A stretch of 64,000 bases of DNA. Origin: Bacteroidetes bacterium UBA4416. Lineage in GTDB: Bacteria; Bacteroidota; Bacteroidia; B-17B0; Aurantibacillaceae. The position numbers were made by a program, and so were the translations under genes. Where the stretch lies: contig DGQK01000015.1 in the NCBI GenBank assembly GCA_002390745.1, positions 1 to 64,000 on the forward strand, in the 5' to 3' direction. Every line of letters begins with the position of its first letter. The stretch's first letter is position 1. Positions 51,463 to 59,406 of the stretch are shown here, piece by piece. A model generated the notes under the pieces. The model was not told the origin of the DNA and made no database searches. It saw only the letters and a list, made by a program, of their open reading frames with translations.

Positions 51463-52104
51463 TTATTTTTTTCTGACCACCATCAGGCCATCTCTTAGCG
51501 GGAGCAGGATGTTTTCCACCCGCGCATCCTGCTGCACAAACTTATTGAACTCATGAAGGGCCAGTGTTTCCCGGTCCATCGCACGTTCGGGCATGGTGAT
51601 CTTTCCGCTCCATAATACGTTGTCCGCAATGATGAGTCCGCCAGGCCGGAGCATGTCGATCACCAGGTGAAAATAATTCAGGTAATTTTTTTTATCGGCG
51701 TCGATAAATACCAGGTCTATGGGGCTCTTAATGGTTGGAATGTAATCTTTGGCATCGGCCAGCACCAGCTCTATCTGCGAAGCGTATTCCGTTTGCCGGA
51801 TAAAAGATGTTGCAAAGGCGGATGTTTCCTCGTTGACATCGATGCTGATGAGCTTTCCGTTTCTGGCAAGCCCCTCTGCGAGGCAAAGCGCCGAATAGCC
51901 GGTATAGGTGCCGATTTCCACAATCAGCTCCGGCTGTTGCAATTTGCTGATGAAGCTTAAAAAGCGTCCCTGCAAATGCCCACTGAGCATGCGTGGCGAC
52001 ACCACTTTCAAATGCGTTTCCCGGTTCAGCTTTTTCAGCACTTCCGACTCTTCGCTGGTATGTGTTTCGCAATAGTGGCTGAGTTCAGGGCTGATGAATT
52101 CCAT
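51463..52104 (-). CDS. O-methyltransferase (SAM-dependent, COMT-like)
   Basis: The 213-residue protein is a class I O-methyltransferase of the catechol/caffeoyl-CoA type: 'IVEIGTYTGYSALCLAEGL' (motif I), 'LISIDVNEETSAFATSF', and the metal-site 'VFIDADKKNYLNYFHLVIDMLRPGGLIIADNVLWSGK' region (split here). Substrates of bacterial members are usually unknown catechols or related compounds. It starts 31 bases after the rnhB stop and is probably cotranscribed with it. Confidence 0.92.
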   Translation of the reverse strand: MEFISPELSHYCETHTSEESEVLKKLNRETHLKVVSPRMLSGHLQGRFLSFISKLQQPELIVEIGTYTGYSALCLAEGLARNGKLISIDVNEETSAFATSFIRQTEYASQIELVLADAKDYIPTIKSPIDLVFIDADKKNYLNYFHLVIDMLRPGGLIIADNVLWSGKITMPERAMDRETLALHEFNKFVQQDARVENILLPLRDGLMVVRKK

Positions 52105-52135
52105 GTGTGTTGTAAATTAGAAACAATTTTAAATC

Positions 52136-52747
52136 TTACTCTTCAATTGTAAGCTCCATCTCCAGCTGGCCTGGCAGCAGCTGAAAGGTCATGCGGTGCA
52201 GCGGCGTCGTGGCATGTAGCCTGATCGCTTCGCGATGCTGCCGGGTGGGGTATCCCATGTTGCTCTCCCAGCCATAGTGCGGATGCGCCTTGGCGGCCTC
52301 TTTCATGAAGTCGTCGCGGTAGGTCTTGGCCAAAATACTGGCGGCTGCAATGCTGAGGTATTTGCCATCGCCCTGGATGATGCAGTGATGAGGCTTTTGC
52401 TTGTAAGGCGTAAAGCGGTTACCATCAATGAGCAGAAGCTCGGGCTCCTGTGTGAGCTGGTCGATGGCGCGGTGCATGGCCAGAAATGAGGCGTTTAAAA
52501 TATTGATCTCGTCGATCTCCGTATTGCTCACAACGCCTACCGCCCAGGCAAGGGCTTTTTCCTCAATCTCCGGGCGGAGTTCGTAGCGGTCTTTGTCGGT
52601 CAGTTTTTTGCTATCGTCGAGCCATTTGTTCCGGTACTTTTTCGGGAGGATTACCGAGGCGGCGTATACAGGGCCGGCCAGGCAGCCTCGTCCGGCTTCG
52701 TCGCAACCGGCTTCGATGAGGATTTTATCGAAATAGGACTTTAGCAT
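52136..52747 (-). CDS. rnhB: ribonuclease HII
   Basis: RNase HII cuts RNA-DNA hybrids and single ribonucleotides in DNA. The 203-residue protein has the signature 'IEAGCDEAGRGCLAGPVYAA' with the DEAGRG active-site motif near residues 16-21, further acidic residues in 'LLIDGNRF' and 'AAASILAKTYRDDFM', and a normal length. A dispersed repeat separates it from the peroxiredoxin gene upstream. Confidence 0.96.
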   Translation of the reverse strand: MLKSYFDKILIEAGCDEAGRGCLAGPVYAASVILPKKYRNKWLDDSKKLTDKDRYELRPEIEEKALAWAVGVVSNTEIDEINILNASFLAMHRAIDQLTQEPELLLIDGNRFTPYKQKPHHCIIQGDGKYLSIAAASILAKTYRDDFMKEAAKAHPHYGWESNMGYPTRQHREAIRLHATTPLHRMTFQLLPGQLEMELTIEE

Positions 52748-52755
52748 GCTCTATA

Positions 52756-52838
52756 TCATCCTTGCGGGCGAAACGAAGTGTAGCGAAGCAATCTCACATG
52801 AGATTACTTCACCTCCTTGCGTCGGTTCGCAATGACGG
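52756..52838. repeat. dispersed repeat, family B, copy 2
   Basis: The ends TCATCCTTGCGGGCGAA and TTCGCAATGACGGG are imperfect inverses, and the centre is a GAAGCAATCTC/GAGATTACTTC hairpin with a four-base loop. The copy at 31555-31629 has the same centre and better-kept ends. Confidence 0.72.
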
Positions 52839-52844
52839 GTAAAA

Positions 52845-53312
52845 TTATATTTTTTCCAAAGTTGCTTTGATCTTGTCGAAGTCAGGCTGTTTGCCGGCAT
52901 CTTCCAGGATCTCCGCATATTGAATGATCCCGTTTTTGTCGATCACGAAGGCTGAGCGTTTTGTTACGCCCACCATGCCGAAGCCGAAGGTTTCATACAG
53001 TGAGTCGTAGGCTTTAGCCACAGTTTTATTGAAGTCGGACAGCAGGTCGAAATTGTAGTTTTGCTCCTGTTTGAATTTTCCGAGGCTGAACAGGGAGTCG
53101 ATGGAAATGCCTACAACTTCAGCATTGAGGGAGCTGTAGATGTTGTAATTGTCGCGCACGCTGCACAGCTCGGCGGTGCATACACCAGTGAAGGCGAGCG
53201 GAAAAAACAGGATCACAAGGTTCTTCCCTTTAAAATCAGATAAGGAAACTTCTTTTTTTTCGGTGTTGAATAATTTAAAATCCGGAGCGGCTTGTCCTGG
53301 TGCTATGGCCAT
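52845..53312 (-). CDS. peroxiredoxin (AhpE/redoxin-like)
   Basis: With the start at ATG 53312 (MAIAPGQAAPDFKLF) the protein has 155 residues and the peroxiredoxin pattern 'SDFKGKNLVILFFPLAFTGVCTAELC', where the peroxidatic Cys lies in TGVCTAELC near residue 46 and a second Cys follows 5 residues later. It reduces hydroperoxides with electrons from a thiol donor. A long in-frame extension to 53453 has no family similarity. A TAATTTTG box lies on the minus strand at 53339-53346. It is divergent from the second peroxiredoxin gene. Confidence 0.92.
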   Translation of the reverse strand: MAIAPGQAAPDFKLFNTEKKEVSLSDFKGKNLVILFFPLAFTGVCTAELCSVRDNYNIYSSLNAEVVGISIDSLFSLGKFKQEQNYNFDLLSDFNKTVAKAYDSLYETFGFGMVGVTKRSAFVIDKNGIIQYAEILEDAGKQPDFDKIKATLEKI

Positions 53313-53420
53313 AACGTCTGTGGTTTTAGTTAGAGTGACAAAATTAAAGGATAAAACATTCAAAAACCTGTAAAAATTCTCACACATTATGAACTTTTTC
53401 ACTTTCCACGCGTTAGCAGG

Positions 53421-53450
53421 TTGGTATAACCCAATTAAATCATAATTTTG
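53421..53450 (+). promoter_or_regulatory. candidate promoter of the 2-Cys peroxiredoxin gene
   Basis: TAATTTTG (53443-53450) matches the TAnnTTTG -7 box, and TTGG (53421-53424), one base off TTTG, precedes it by 18 bases. The start codon is 37 bases downstream. Confidence 0.45.
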
Positions 53451-53487
53451 CACAGGTTATTTATAAACTCATAAAAACATCAATTAT

Positions 53488-54117
53488 ATGGCATTAGTAG
53501 GAAAAAAAGCCCCTTCATTCAAGGCGGCAGCTGTGATCAACGGAGAGGAGATCGTTGAGGACTTTTCTTTAGATCAGTATTTAGGAAAAAAACACGTGGT
53601 ATTTTTCTTTTACCCGAAAGATTTCACCTTTGTTTGCCCGACAGAATTACACGCTTTCCAGGAGAAACTGGGAGAGTTCGAAAAACGTGGTTGCGCCGTG
53701 GTAGGCTGCAGCACTGATACAGAGCAAAGCCACTGGGGCTGGTTGCAGCTGGATAAAAACAAAGGCGGCATCAAAGGCATTACCTACCCTATTGTAGCCG
53801 ATACCACTAAAATCGTTTCCATCAACTTCGACACCTTATCCGGAGATTATGATGTGGATGATAAAGGCAACCTGATCGCTACCGGCGAAATGATCGCCTT
53901 CCGTGGCTTGTTCCTGATCGACAAAGAAGGCGTGGTGCGTCACCAGCTCATCAACGACCTTCCTCTGGGGCGTAACGTGGATGAGGCACTGCGCATGGTA
54001 GATGCTTTGCAATACTTCGAAACAAAAGGTGAAGTTTGCCCTGCTAACTGGAGCAAAGGCAAAGAAGGCATGAAAGCAGATCATAAAGGTGTCGCTGACT
54101 ATTTAGCAACACACTAA
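53488..54117 (+). CDS. 2-Cys peroxiredoxin (AhpC type)
   Basis: The 209-residue protein has the peroxidatic Cys in 'FYPKDFTFVCPTELHAFQ' near residue 50 and the resolving Cys in 'GEVCPANWSKGKEGM' near residue 170, so it is a typical 2-Cys peroxiredoxin that works as a dimer and is recycled by thioredoxin or AhpF-type partners. Complete, normal length. It is followed by a strong terminator and has its own promoter-like boxes. The divergent neighbour is a different peroxiredoxin type. Confidence 0.95.
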   Translation: MALVGKKAPSFKAAAVINGEEIVEDFSLDQYLGKKHVVFFFYPKDFTFVCPTELHAFQEKLGEFEKRGCAVVGCSTDTEQSHWGWLQLDKNKGGIKGITYPIVADTTKIVSINFDTLSGDYDVDDKGNLIATGEMIAFRGLFLIDKEGVVRHQLINDLPLGRNVDEALRMVDALQYFETKGEVCPANWSKGKEGMKADHKGVADYLATH

Positions 54118-54147
54118 GCGGTAAGATTGTTATTATTTCCGGGAAAG

Positions 54148-54176
54148 AGCGTCTGAAAAGGCGCTCTTTTTTTTTT
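54148..54176 (+). terminator. terminator of the 2-Cys peroxiredoxin gene
   Basis: The stem GAGCGTCT/AGGCGCTC-type hairpin (about 8 bp, short AAAA loop) is followed by nine T residues. Confidence 0.85.
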
Positions 54177-54209
54177 GAGAATTTTTTCCAATGACGGATT
54201 TGAGCTTTG

Positions 54210-54330
54210 GGCGTCCCTTCCGCGGAAGTACAGCGCGGAAGGCCGGGCTGTCGCTACTCGCTCTTTATTTCTCACGCCACTGCGCGAGAAATAAAGGAGC
54301 TCATACAAGCGCTCCATCCCTTTCGCGGGC
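54210..54330. repeat. double-hairpin intergenic element
   Basis: The first hairpin is CCTTCCGCG/CGCGGAAGG (54216-54224 and 54234-54242). The second is a 17-bp stem with one bulge and one mismatch (54260-54277 and 54284-54300). It lies between the convergent peroxiredoxin and acetyltransferase-like genes. Its layout of hairpin plus shared flanks resembles known dispersed Bacteroidota repeats, but no second copy is in this window. Confidence 0.55.
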
Positions 54331-54415
54331 AATCCTTCCTGAGAGAACATGAACGGTATTCCCCGACTTTTCTCACGGTCAGTTCAATGATGTGCCCTGT
54401 AGAGGTTTGTCGGGT

Positions 54416-55657
54416 TTATTCTCCTTCCTTAAACGGGTTCCGGGGAGTCCATTCCGTTGGCTGAAGGAATTGCATGAAGGGTTTTAGAATCAGCTTGGAA
54501 ACGGTGTTTTGCGGCTTGATGTAGCAGATGAGCTCATGCGCTTTGGCGCCAACCGTCGTTTTGATTTCGGAAGCGGTTCTTCCTAAATTGATGCTTGTTT
54601 TTCTGGTGGCAATGGCCTCTTCGATATAACTGTACAGAATAGTCTGGTAGAGCTCATAGTCCTTATTGATGGCATAATCAAATCCGATGTAATGCGCTTC
54701 GATTTCCGTGGGGAGGTAAAAGCCGCTGGCAAAGGAAACCATGGTGCCATCCAGGAACCAGGCATCGATGTAAAACAGGCTGGCCTCCGCTTTCGCCACA
54801 TCCGAAAAATATCCTTTCGATAAGTGTGCCAGCTTGAACTTGGCCTGCCTGAACACCTGCATGTAAAGCTCGTACAGGGTATCGTTATAAGCGATGATCT
54901 CTTCTCCCGTCAGCCTTTTTTTGGTAAGTGCGGCGCTGGCTTTCAAAATATTTTTGGCGCGGTTGCGGTATTTTTTGGAAAAGCAGTTAATGTAATCTGT
55001 CAGGCTGCTGACGCCTTCCGGAAGATCGATGATCATGTTGGGCTCCACGTTAAAGTGGAGGAACTTGGTGCAGTACCAGCAATCTTTATCGCCGAAAGCT
55101 TGTTCATAAAAATCCTTGATGAGGATGGCGGAAATCTTGCCCCTCAGCTTTTCCCCGCGGGCCACCGCATTGATGACCCCTTCCAGCAATTGAAATTTGA
55201 TTTTCCGGCTGTTGATGTCCAGGTAAAAGCCATGTTCGCCACTGATGAAGTTATTGCCGCAGGTGACCAGGCGCATGATGGTTTCGTTTTCGCTGTGCTG
55301 GATGTACTTTTTAAAAACAGAGGCACGCTTGCTTTGCAGCTCGCTGATCTGGTGGGCAATGAGCTCGCCGAACAAAGAGGCCGAAAAGTCGTTGATCTGG
55401 AAATAGACCACACCTATCGGTTTCTCATGGTCATAAACGATCACATAACGGAACCGGAAGTTCTCCGTGCGTTGTTGATGAATGATGCTGAGGTATGAAA
55501 AGGAGAGAAAGGTATTATGGTCTTTAACGGCAGCATCCCAGTCTTCTCTGGGGATGAGGGCCATATCGTCGAAGCAGGAAAAGGTATACTTGCCGAACAG
55601 TTTTCTGTGCGGCTTAAGTTTGTTTTTCTGAATGATCTTATCGCAGATAGCAAACAT
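54416..55657 (-). CDS. FemAB/GNAT-like acyltransferase
   Basis: The 413-residue cytosolic protein has no signal peptide. An N-terminal half begins 'YTFSCFDDMALIPREDWDAAV' (split here) and a C-terminal half has GNAT-like features: 'SLFYIDAWFLDGTMVSFASGFYLPTEIEAHYIGFDYA' (split here), then 'INLGRTASEIKTTVGAKAHELICYIKP'. This two-lobe pattern fits the FemAB/peptidoglycan-bridge or acyl-transfer superfamily. It starts with an ATG that overlaps the cysC stop (TGATG), so it is translated with CysC. Its substrate is unknown. Confidence 0.75.
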   Translation of the reverse strand: MFAICDKIIQKNKLKPHRKLFGKYTFSCFDDMALIPREDWDAAVKDHNTFLSFSYLSIIHQQRTENFRFRYVIVYDHEKPIGVVYFQINDFSASLFGELIAHQISELQSKRASVFKKYIQHSENETIMRLVTCGNNFISGEHGFYLDINSRKIKFQLLEGVINAVARGEKLRGKISAILIKDFYEQAFGDKDCWYCTKFLHFNVEPNMIIDLPEGVSSLTDYINCFSKKYRNRAKNILKASAALTKKRLTGEEIIAYNDTLYELYMQVFRQAKFKLAHLSKGYFSDVAKAEASLFYIDAWFLDGTMVSFASGFYLPTEIEAHYIGFDYAINKDYELYQTILYSYIEEAIATRKTSINLGRTASEIKTTVGAKAHELICYIKPQNTVSKLILKPFMQFLQPTEWTPRNPFKEGE

Positions 55658-56271
55658 CAGGTTTTGATTAAAGGGAACACATGGTTGAACATGATCTGCA
55701 GGCTTTCTTCCACGCGCTGTCCTGCCGTATTGATGCTATACTGTGCGTCCAGCGGTAACTCAAAGGGGTTGGATACACCGGTAAATTCTTTGATCTGCCC
55801 GGCACGCGCTTTGGCATAGTGCCCTTTCACATCGCGTTTTTCGCAAACGTCGAGCGGCGTGGCAATGTGGTACAGGATAAAGCGCTGTTCGCTGAGAATG
55901 CCGGCAGCAAGCTCCCTCAGCGCATTGGTAGGCGTAATGAGGCTGCAGATCACCGCTACGCCGCAACTGGCCAGCTGCTTTGCCAGCTCGGCAGTGCGGC
56001 GCACATTCTCCGTGCGGGCCTCGTTGCTGAAGCCCAGGTCGCTGGTAAGGCCCTGTCGCAGAATGTCGCCATCCAGAACGGCTGTGAGGATGCCTGTATC
56101 GAAAAGCTTTTTCTCGAGGCCATAAGCCAGGGTCGTTTTGCCCGAACCGGAATAACCGGTCATCCAGATCACCAGGCCTTTCTGTGAGAGCAAACGCTCT
56201 TTATCGTGAGAACTTACCTGTTGGCTTTGACCTGAAAATATATTGCGGGAATCGCCCAAAGAAAGAGACAT
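55657..56271 (-). CDS. cysC: adenylyl-sulfate (APS) kinase
   Basis: CysC phosphorylates APS to PAPS, the sulfate donor for reduction or sulfation. The 204-residue protein has the P-loop 'WMTGYSGSGKTTLAYGLEKKL' (split here) near residue 42, 'LDGDILRQGLTSDLGFS' and 'EKRDVKGHYAKARAGQIKEFTGV', all typical. No ATP sulfurylase gene (cysDN or sat) is adjacent. The stop overlaps the next gene's start, suggesting the pair serves a joint process such as making a modified, possibly sulfated, product. Confidence 0.93.
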   Translation of the reverse strand: MSLSLGDSRNIFSGQSQQVSSHDKERLLSQKGLVIWMTGYSGSGKTTLAYGLEKKLFDTGILTAVLDGDILRQGLTSDLGFSNEARTENVRRTAELAKQLASCGVAVICSLITPTNALRELAAGILSEQRFILYHIATPLDVCEKRDVKGHYAKARAGQIKEFTGVSNPFELPLDAQYSINTAGQRVEESLQIMFNHVFPLIKT

Positions 56272-56339
56272 TTAAGAGTTAAAAATACAATTAATTATAG
56301 TATTTTTGATTGAATAATCCGGAATTAATTAATATTAAC

Positions 56340-57242
56340 ATGGCATACGATTTCAGAAGCAACCCCACGGTCGACCAGGTCGGCATTGAAGAACGGGTGG
56401 CCCGTTTCAATACGAGAAGCATTAAAAAAGGGAGCAAGGTACAGGCGCTGAAACTGGCCCTGAATATGATCGACCTCACGACCCTGGAAGGAAAGGACAC
56501 GGAAGGTAAAGTGAAACAGATGTGTTATAAGGCCATGCATCCGCACGATGCGCTGCCCGATCTGCCAACCACGGCAGCGGTGTGTGTTTATCCCACGATG
56601 GTAAAAACAGCGAAGGAGGCATTGAAAGGCAGCAAGGTGAAGGTGGCTTCGGTTTCCACGGCTTTTCCGAGCGGTAATTCCACCCGGGAGATCAAACTCC
56701 TGGATACGAAGTTCGCCCTGGAAAACGGAGCCGACGAGATCGACATGGTCATCAGCCGGGGTGAGTTCCTGAAAGGCAACGATGGCTTTGTGTTCGATGA
56801 GATTGCGTCGATCAAAGAGCTTTGTAAAAAATACGAGGCGCGCCTGAAAGTGATCTTCGAGACCGGTGAAATATCCACGCTCGACAACGTACGCCGCGCC
56901 AGCGACATCGCCATTTATGCCGGTGCGGATTTTATCAAGACCTCTACCGGGAAGATCGGTGTGGCGGCTACGATGCCAGTTACCCTCGTGATGCTGGATG
57001 CGATCAAAGATTATTATTTCAAAACCGGGATCATGGTAGGCATGAAGCCTGCGGGGGGAATCAGCACGGCGAAAAGCGCGATTCAATACCTTGTGATGTT
57101 GCATGAAACCTTAGGCAATGCCTGGCTGGATAACAAATGGTTCCGCTTTGGTGCGAGCTCTCTGGCCAACGACCTGATCCTGCAACTGGAGAAGGAAGCA
57201 AGGGGCGTTTATTTCAGCAAGGATTACATTTCGATTGATTAA
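56340..57242 (+). CDS. deoC: deoxyribose-phosphate aldolase
   Basis: DeoC cleaves 2-deoxyribose 5-phosphate into glyceraldehyde 3-phosphate and acetaldehyde. The protein of about 300 residues starts 'MAYDFRSNPTVDQVGIEERV' at ATG 56340. The Schiff-base lysine lies in 'GADFIKTSTGKIG' near residue 205 and the second active-site lysine in 'VGMKPAGGI' near 240; 'VYPTMVKTAKEAL' and 'VSTAFPSGNSTREIK' are also family motifs. It is the longer form common in Bacteroidota. It begins the deoC-aldehyde dehydrogenase operon, which fits acetaldehyde oxidation. Confidence 0.95.
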   Translation: MAYDFRSNPTVDQVGIEERVARFNTRSIKKGSKVQALKLALNMIDLTTLEGKDTEGKVKQMCYKAMHPHDALPDLPTTAAVCVYPTMVKTAKEALKGSKVKVASVSTAFPSGNSTREIKLLDTKFALENGADEIDMVISRGEFLKGNDGFVFDEIASIKELCKKYEARLKVIFETGEISTLDNVRRASDIAIYAGADFIKTSTGKIGVAATMPVTLVMLDAIKDYYFKTGIMVGMKPAGGISTAKSAIQYLVMLHETLGNAWLDNKWFRFGASSLANDLILQLEKEARGVYFSKDYISID

Positions 57243-57245
57243 ATA

Positions 57246-57317
57246 GTGAATGATTGAATGAAAGAGTTGGCGGTTTAATTCTCCATCTCAACAATTCATC
57301 AACTCACCCATTAAAAA
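57246..57317. repeat. imperfect GTGAATGA/TCATTCAC-type inverted repeat
   Basis: GTGAATGATTGAATG (57246-57260) and CAATTCATCAACTCAC (57292-57307) are imperfect inverses around the gap between deoC and the dehydrogenase gene. Repeats of this composition are common in Bacteroidota intergenic DNA. Confidence 0.45.
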
Positions 57318-57322
57318 TACGT

Positions 57323-58792
57323 ATGGCAAAAAAAGACATTAAAAAATTAGAATTCTTCAGCGACTGGAAATATGCTCCGGCGCCGGAATCCACAGATCAC
57401 ATCCGCTTGCAGAAGCAGTATGAGCTGTTCATCAACGGCAAATTTGTAAAGCCGGGCTCCGGAAAATATTTCGATACCATTAATCCGGCTACGGAAGAAA
57501 AAATTGCGTCGATTGCAGAAGCCAGTGAGAAAGACGTGGATACGGCCGTGAAAGCCGCCCGCAGCGCTTATGACAAGACCTGGAGCAAAATGCCCGCCAA
57601 AGAGCGTGCGAAATACATTTACCGCATCGCCCGCCTGATCCAGGAGCGTGCGCGCGAATTATCGGTGATCGAAACCATGGACGGCGGCAAATCCATTCGC
57701 GAAAGCCGTGATATTGATGTGCCTTTGGCAGCCAATCACTTTTTTTACTATGCGGGCTGGGCCGACAAGCTGGAATATGCTTTCCCGAACCGAAACCCGA
57801 AATCCCTTGGCGTGGCGGGGCAGGTGATTCCCTGGAATTTTCCGTTATTGATGGCTGCCTGGAAGATAGCACCGGCTCTCGCCACAGGAAATACCGTGGT
57901 ATTGAAGCCGGCAGAAACGACTTCCCTGACGGCCTTGAAACTAGCGGAGATCATTCAGGAGAGCGGATTGCCGGACGGTGTGGTGAACATCATCACCGGG
58001 CATGGGCCGGTAGGCGCTGCTATGGTGAATCATAAAGATGTAGATAAGATTGCCTTTACCGGAAGCACCAACGTGGGCAAATGGATCCAGAAGGCAGTGG
58101 CGGGTACCGATAAAAAACTGACACTCGAGCTGGGCGGTAAAGCCGCAAATATTATTTTTGAAGATGCGCCGATCAACCAGGCGGTGGAAGGCATTGTGAA
58201 CGGGATTTTCTTCAACCAGGGCCATGTCTGCTGTGCAGGTTCCCGCTTATTCGTGCAGGAAAGCGTGGCCGATGAAGTGATCCGCAAATTAAAAGAACGT
58301 TTGGAAACCCTGATCGTTGGTGATCCTTTGGATAAGAACACCGACATCGGCGCCATCAATTCCAAAATGCAATTGAACAAAATTAATGAGTACTTAAAAA
58401 TTGGCGTGAACGAAGGAGCGGAGATGTACCAGAGCTCCTGCTCCATTCCGAAGAAAGGATTTTTTGTGCGCCCAACCTTATTCCTGAATACGTCGCAGTC
58501 GCACCGCATTTCGCAGGAAGAGATCTTCGGGCCGGTGCTGGCCATTCAGACCTTCCGCACTGTGGAGGAAGTGATTGAAAAAGCGAATAATATTCCTTAC
58601 GGCTTAAGCGCCGGAGTATGGACAGACAAAGGTTCGCGTATTTTCAACATGACCACGAAACTGCGCGCGGGTGTGGTGTGGGCAAACACTTACAACAAAT
58701 TCGATCCGACTTCTCCCTTCGGTGGCTACAAGGAAAGCGGCTTCGGCAGGGAAGGCGGACTGCATGGACTGATGCCGTATCTCAGGTTTTAA
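57323..58792 (+). CDS. aldehyde dehydrogenase
   Basis: The 489-residue NAD(P)-dependent aldehyde dehydrogenase has 'GVAGQVIPWNFPLLMAAWKIAPALA' (split here), the nucleotide motif 'FTGSTNVGKWIQ', the glutamate in 'TLELGGKAANIIF' and the catalytic Cys in 'NQGHVCCAGSRLF' near residue 305. Start ATG 57323 (MAKKDIKKLEFF). In the deoC operon it probably oxidises the acetaldehyde released by DeoC to acetate. The very next aldehyde dehydrogenase-like gene lacks the catalytic half, so this is the active partner. Confidence 0.94.
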   Translation: MAKKDIKKLEFFSDWKYAPAPESTDHIRLQKQYELFINGKFVKPGSGKYFDTINPATEEKIASIAEASEKDVDTAVKAARSAYDKTWSKMPAKERAKYIYRIARLIQERARELSVIETMDGGKSIRESRDIDVPLAANHFFYYAGWADKLEYAFPNRNPKSLGVAGQVIPWNFPLLMAAWKIAPALATGNTVVLKPAETTSLTALKLAEIIQESGLPDGVVNIITGHGPVGAAMVNHKDVDKIAFTGSTNVGKWIQKAVAGTDKKLTLELGGKAANIIFEDAPINQAVEGIVNGIFFNQGHVCCAGSRLFVQESVADEVIRKLKERLETLIVGDPLDKNTDIGAINSKMQLNKINEYLKIGVNEGAEMYQSSCSIPKKGFFVRPTLFLNTSQSHRISQEEIFGPVLAIQTFRTVEEVIEKANNIPYGLSAGVWTDKGSRIFNMTTKLRAGVVWANTYNKFDPTSPFGGYKESGFGREGGLHGLMPYLRF

Positions 58793-58933
58793 TAACCGCA
58801 GAGAAGCCAAGGAGGCGCATAGTGCGCAAAGGATGAGAGACGAAAAGTTGTGTTAATCTTATAGGATATAAAATAATTTAGAAAAGTCGAATTGAAAATT
58901 ACGGATAGTCATATTTGAAGGAATGCCTCTATC

Positions 58934-59373
58934 TCCCCTCTAAAAAGAGGGGATTAAGGGGTGTGTAAAAAATCATAACCATTGAAGATCACATACCATC
59001 CATACTTAAAAGAAAAGGCGCGGGAGCTGAGGAACAATTCCACTCCCGGTGAAATTTTGTTATGGAAAAAGCTGAAAGGCAAACAATGTTATGGGTTTGA
59101 TTTTCACAGGCAGAAGCCCATCCTGGAATATATCGTTGATTTTTATTGCTATAAGCTAAAGCTCATCATCGAGATAGATGGTTATAGCCACAACTTTAAG
59201 GCAGTGGAAGATGAGCGTAGAGATAAAGAATTACAGAAGTTAGGATTTACCGTTTTACGATTTTCAGAAGCAGAAGTAAGGAATAACCTTGAACAGGTAT
59301 TAAATTCACTATCGGTATTTATAGAAAACACATTAGAACAACACACCCCTCAGTCCCCTCTTGATAGAGGGGA
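58934..59373. mobile_element. TIR-flanked unit carrying a DUF559 nuclease gene
   Basis: A 440-bp unit is bounded by inverted repeats of 33 bp (58934-58966 and 59341-59373) with only four mismatches; each repeat also contains its own hairpin (CCCCTCT and AGAGGGG). The unit carries one gene, and its right repeat encodes the protein's C-terminus. No transposase or target-site duplication is evident. It sits between the two aldehyde dehydrogenase genes and the unit's AT-richness contrasts with both. Mobility is inferred from structure. Confidence 0.6.
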
Positions 59374-59389
59374 AGAAGAACAGGCTTAA
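58982..59389 (+). CDS. DUF559 (Vsr-like) endonuclease domain protein
   Basis: The 135-residue protein is a DUF559 PD-(D/E)XK nuclease: 'KARELRNNSTPGEILLWKKLKGKQ' (split here), 'FHRQKPILEYIVDFYCYKLKLIIEIDGYSH' (split here; acidic residues in YIVDF, IEIDG) and 'KELQKLGFTVLRFSEAEVRNNLEQVL' (split here). It is related to the very-short-patch repair fold. Start is TTG 58982 (MKITYHPY). The tail 'EQHTPQSPLDRGEE' is encoded by the right inverted repeat. It is flanked by, and likely tied to, hairpin repeats; the target is unknown. Confidence 0.85.
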   Translation: MKITYHPYLKEKARELRNNSTPGEILLWKKLKGKQCYGFDFHRQKPILEYIVDFYCYKLKLIIEIDGYSHNFKAVEDERRDKELQKLGFTVLRFSEAEVRNNLEQVLNSLSVFIENTLEQHTPQSPLDRGEEEQA

Positions 59390-59406
59390 TCGGAAATAAC
59401 CAAGAC

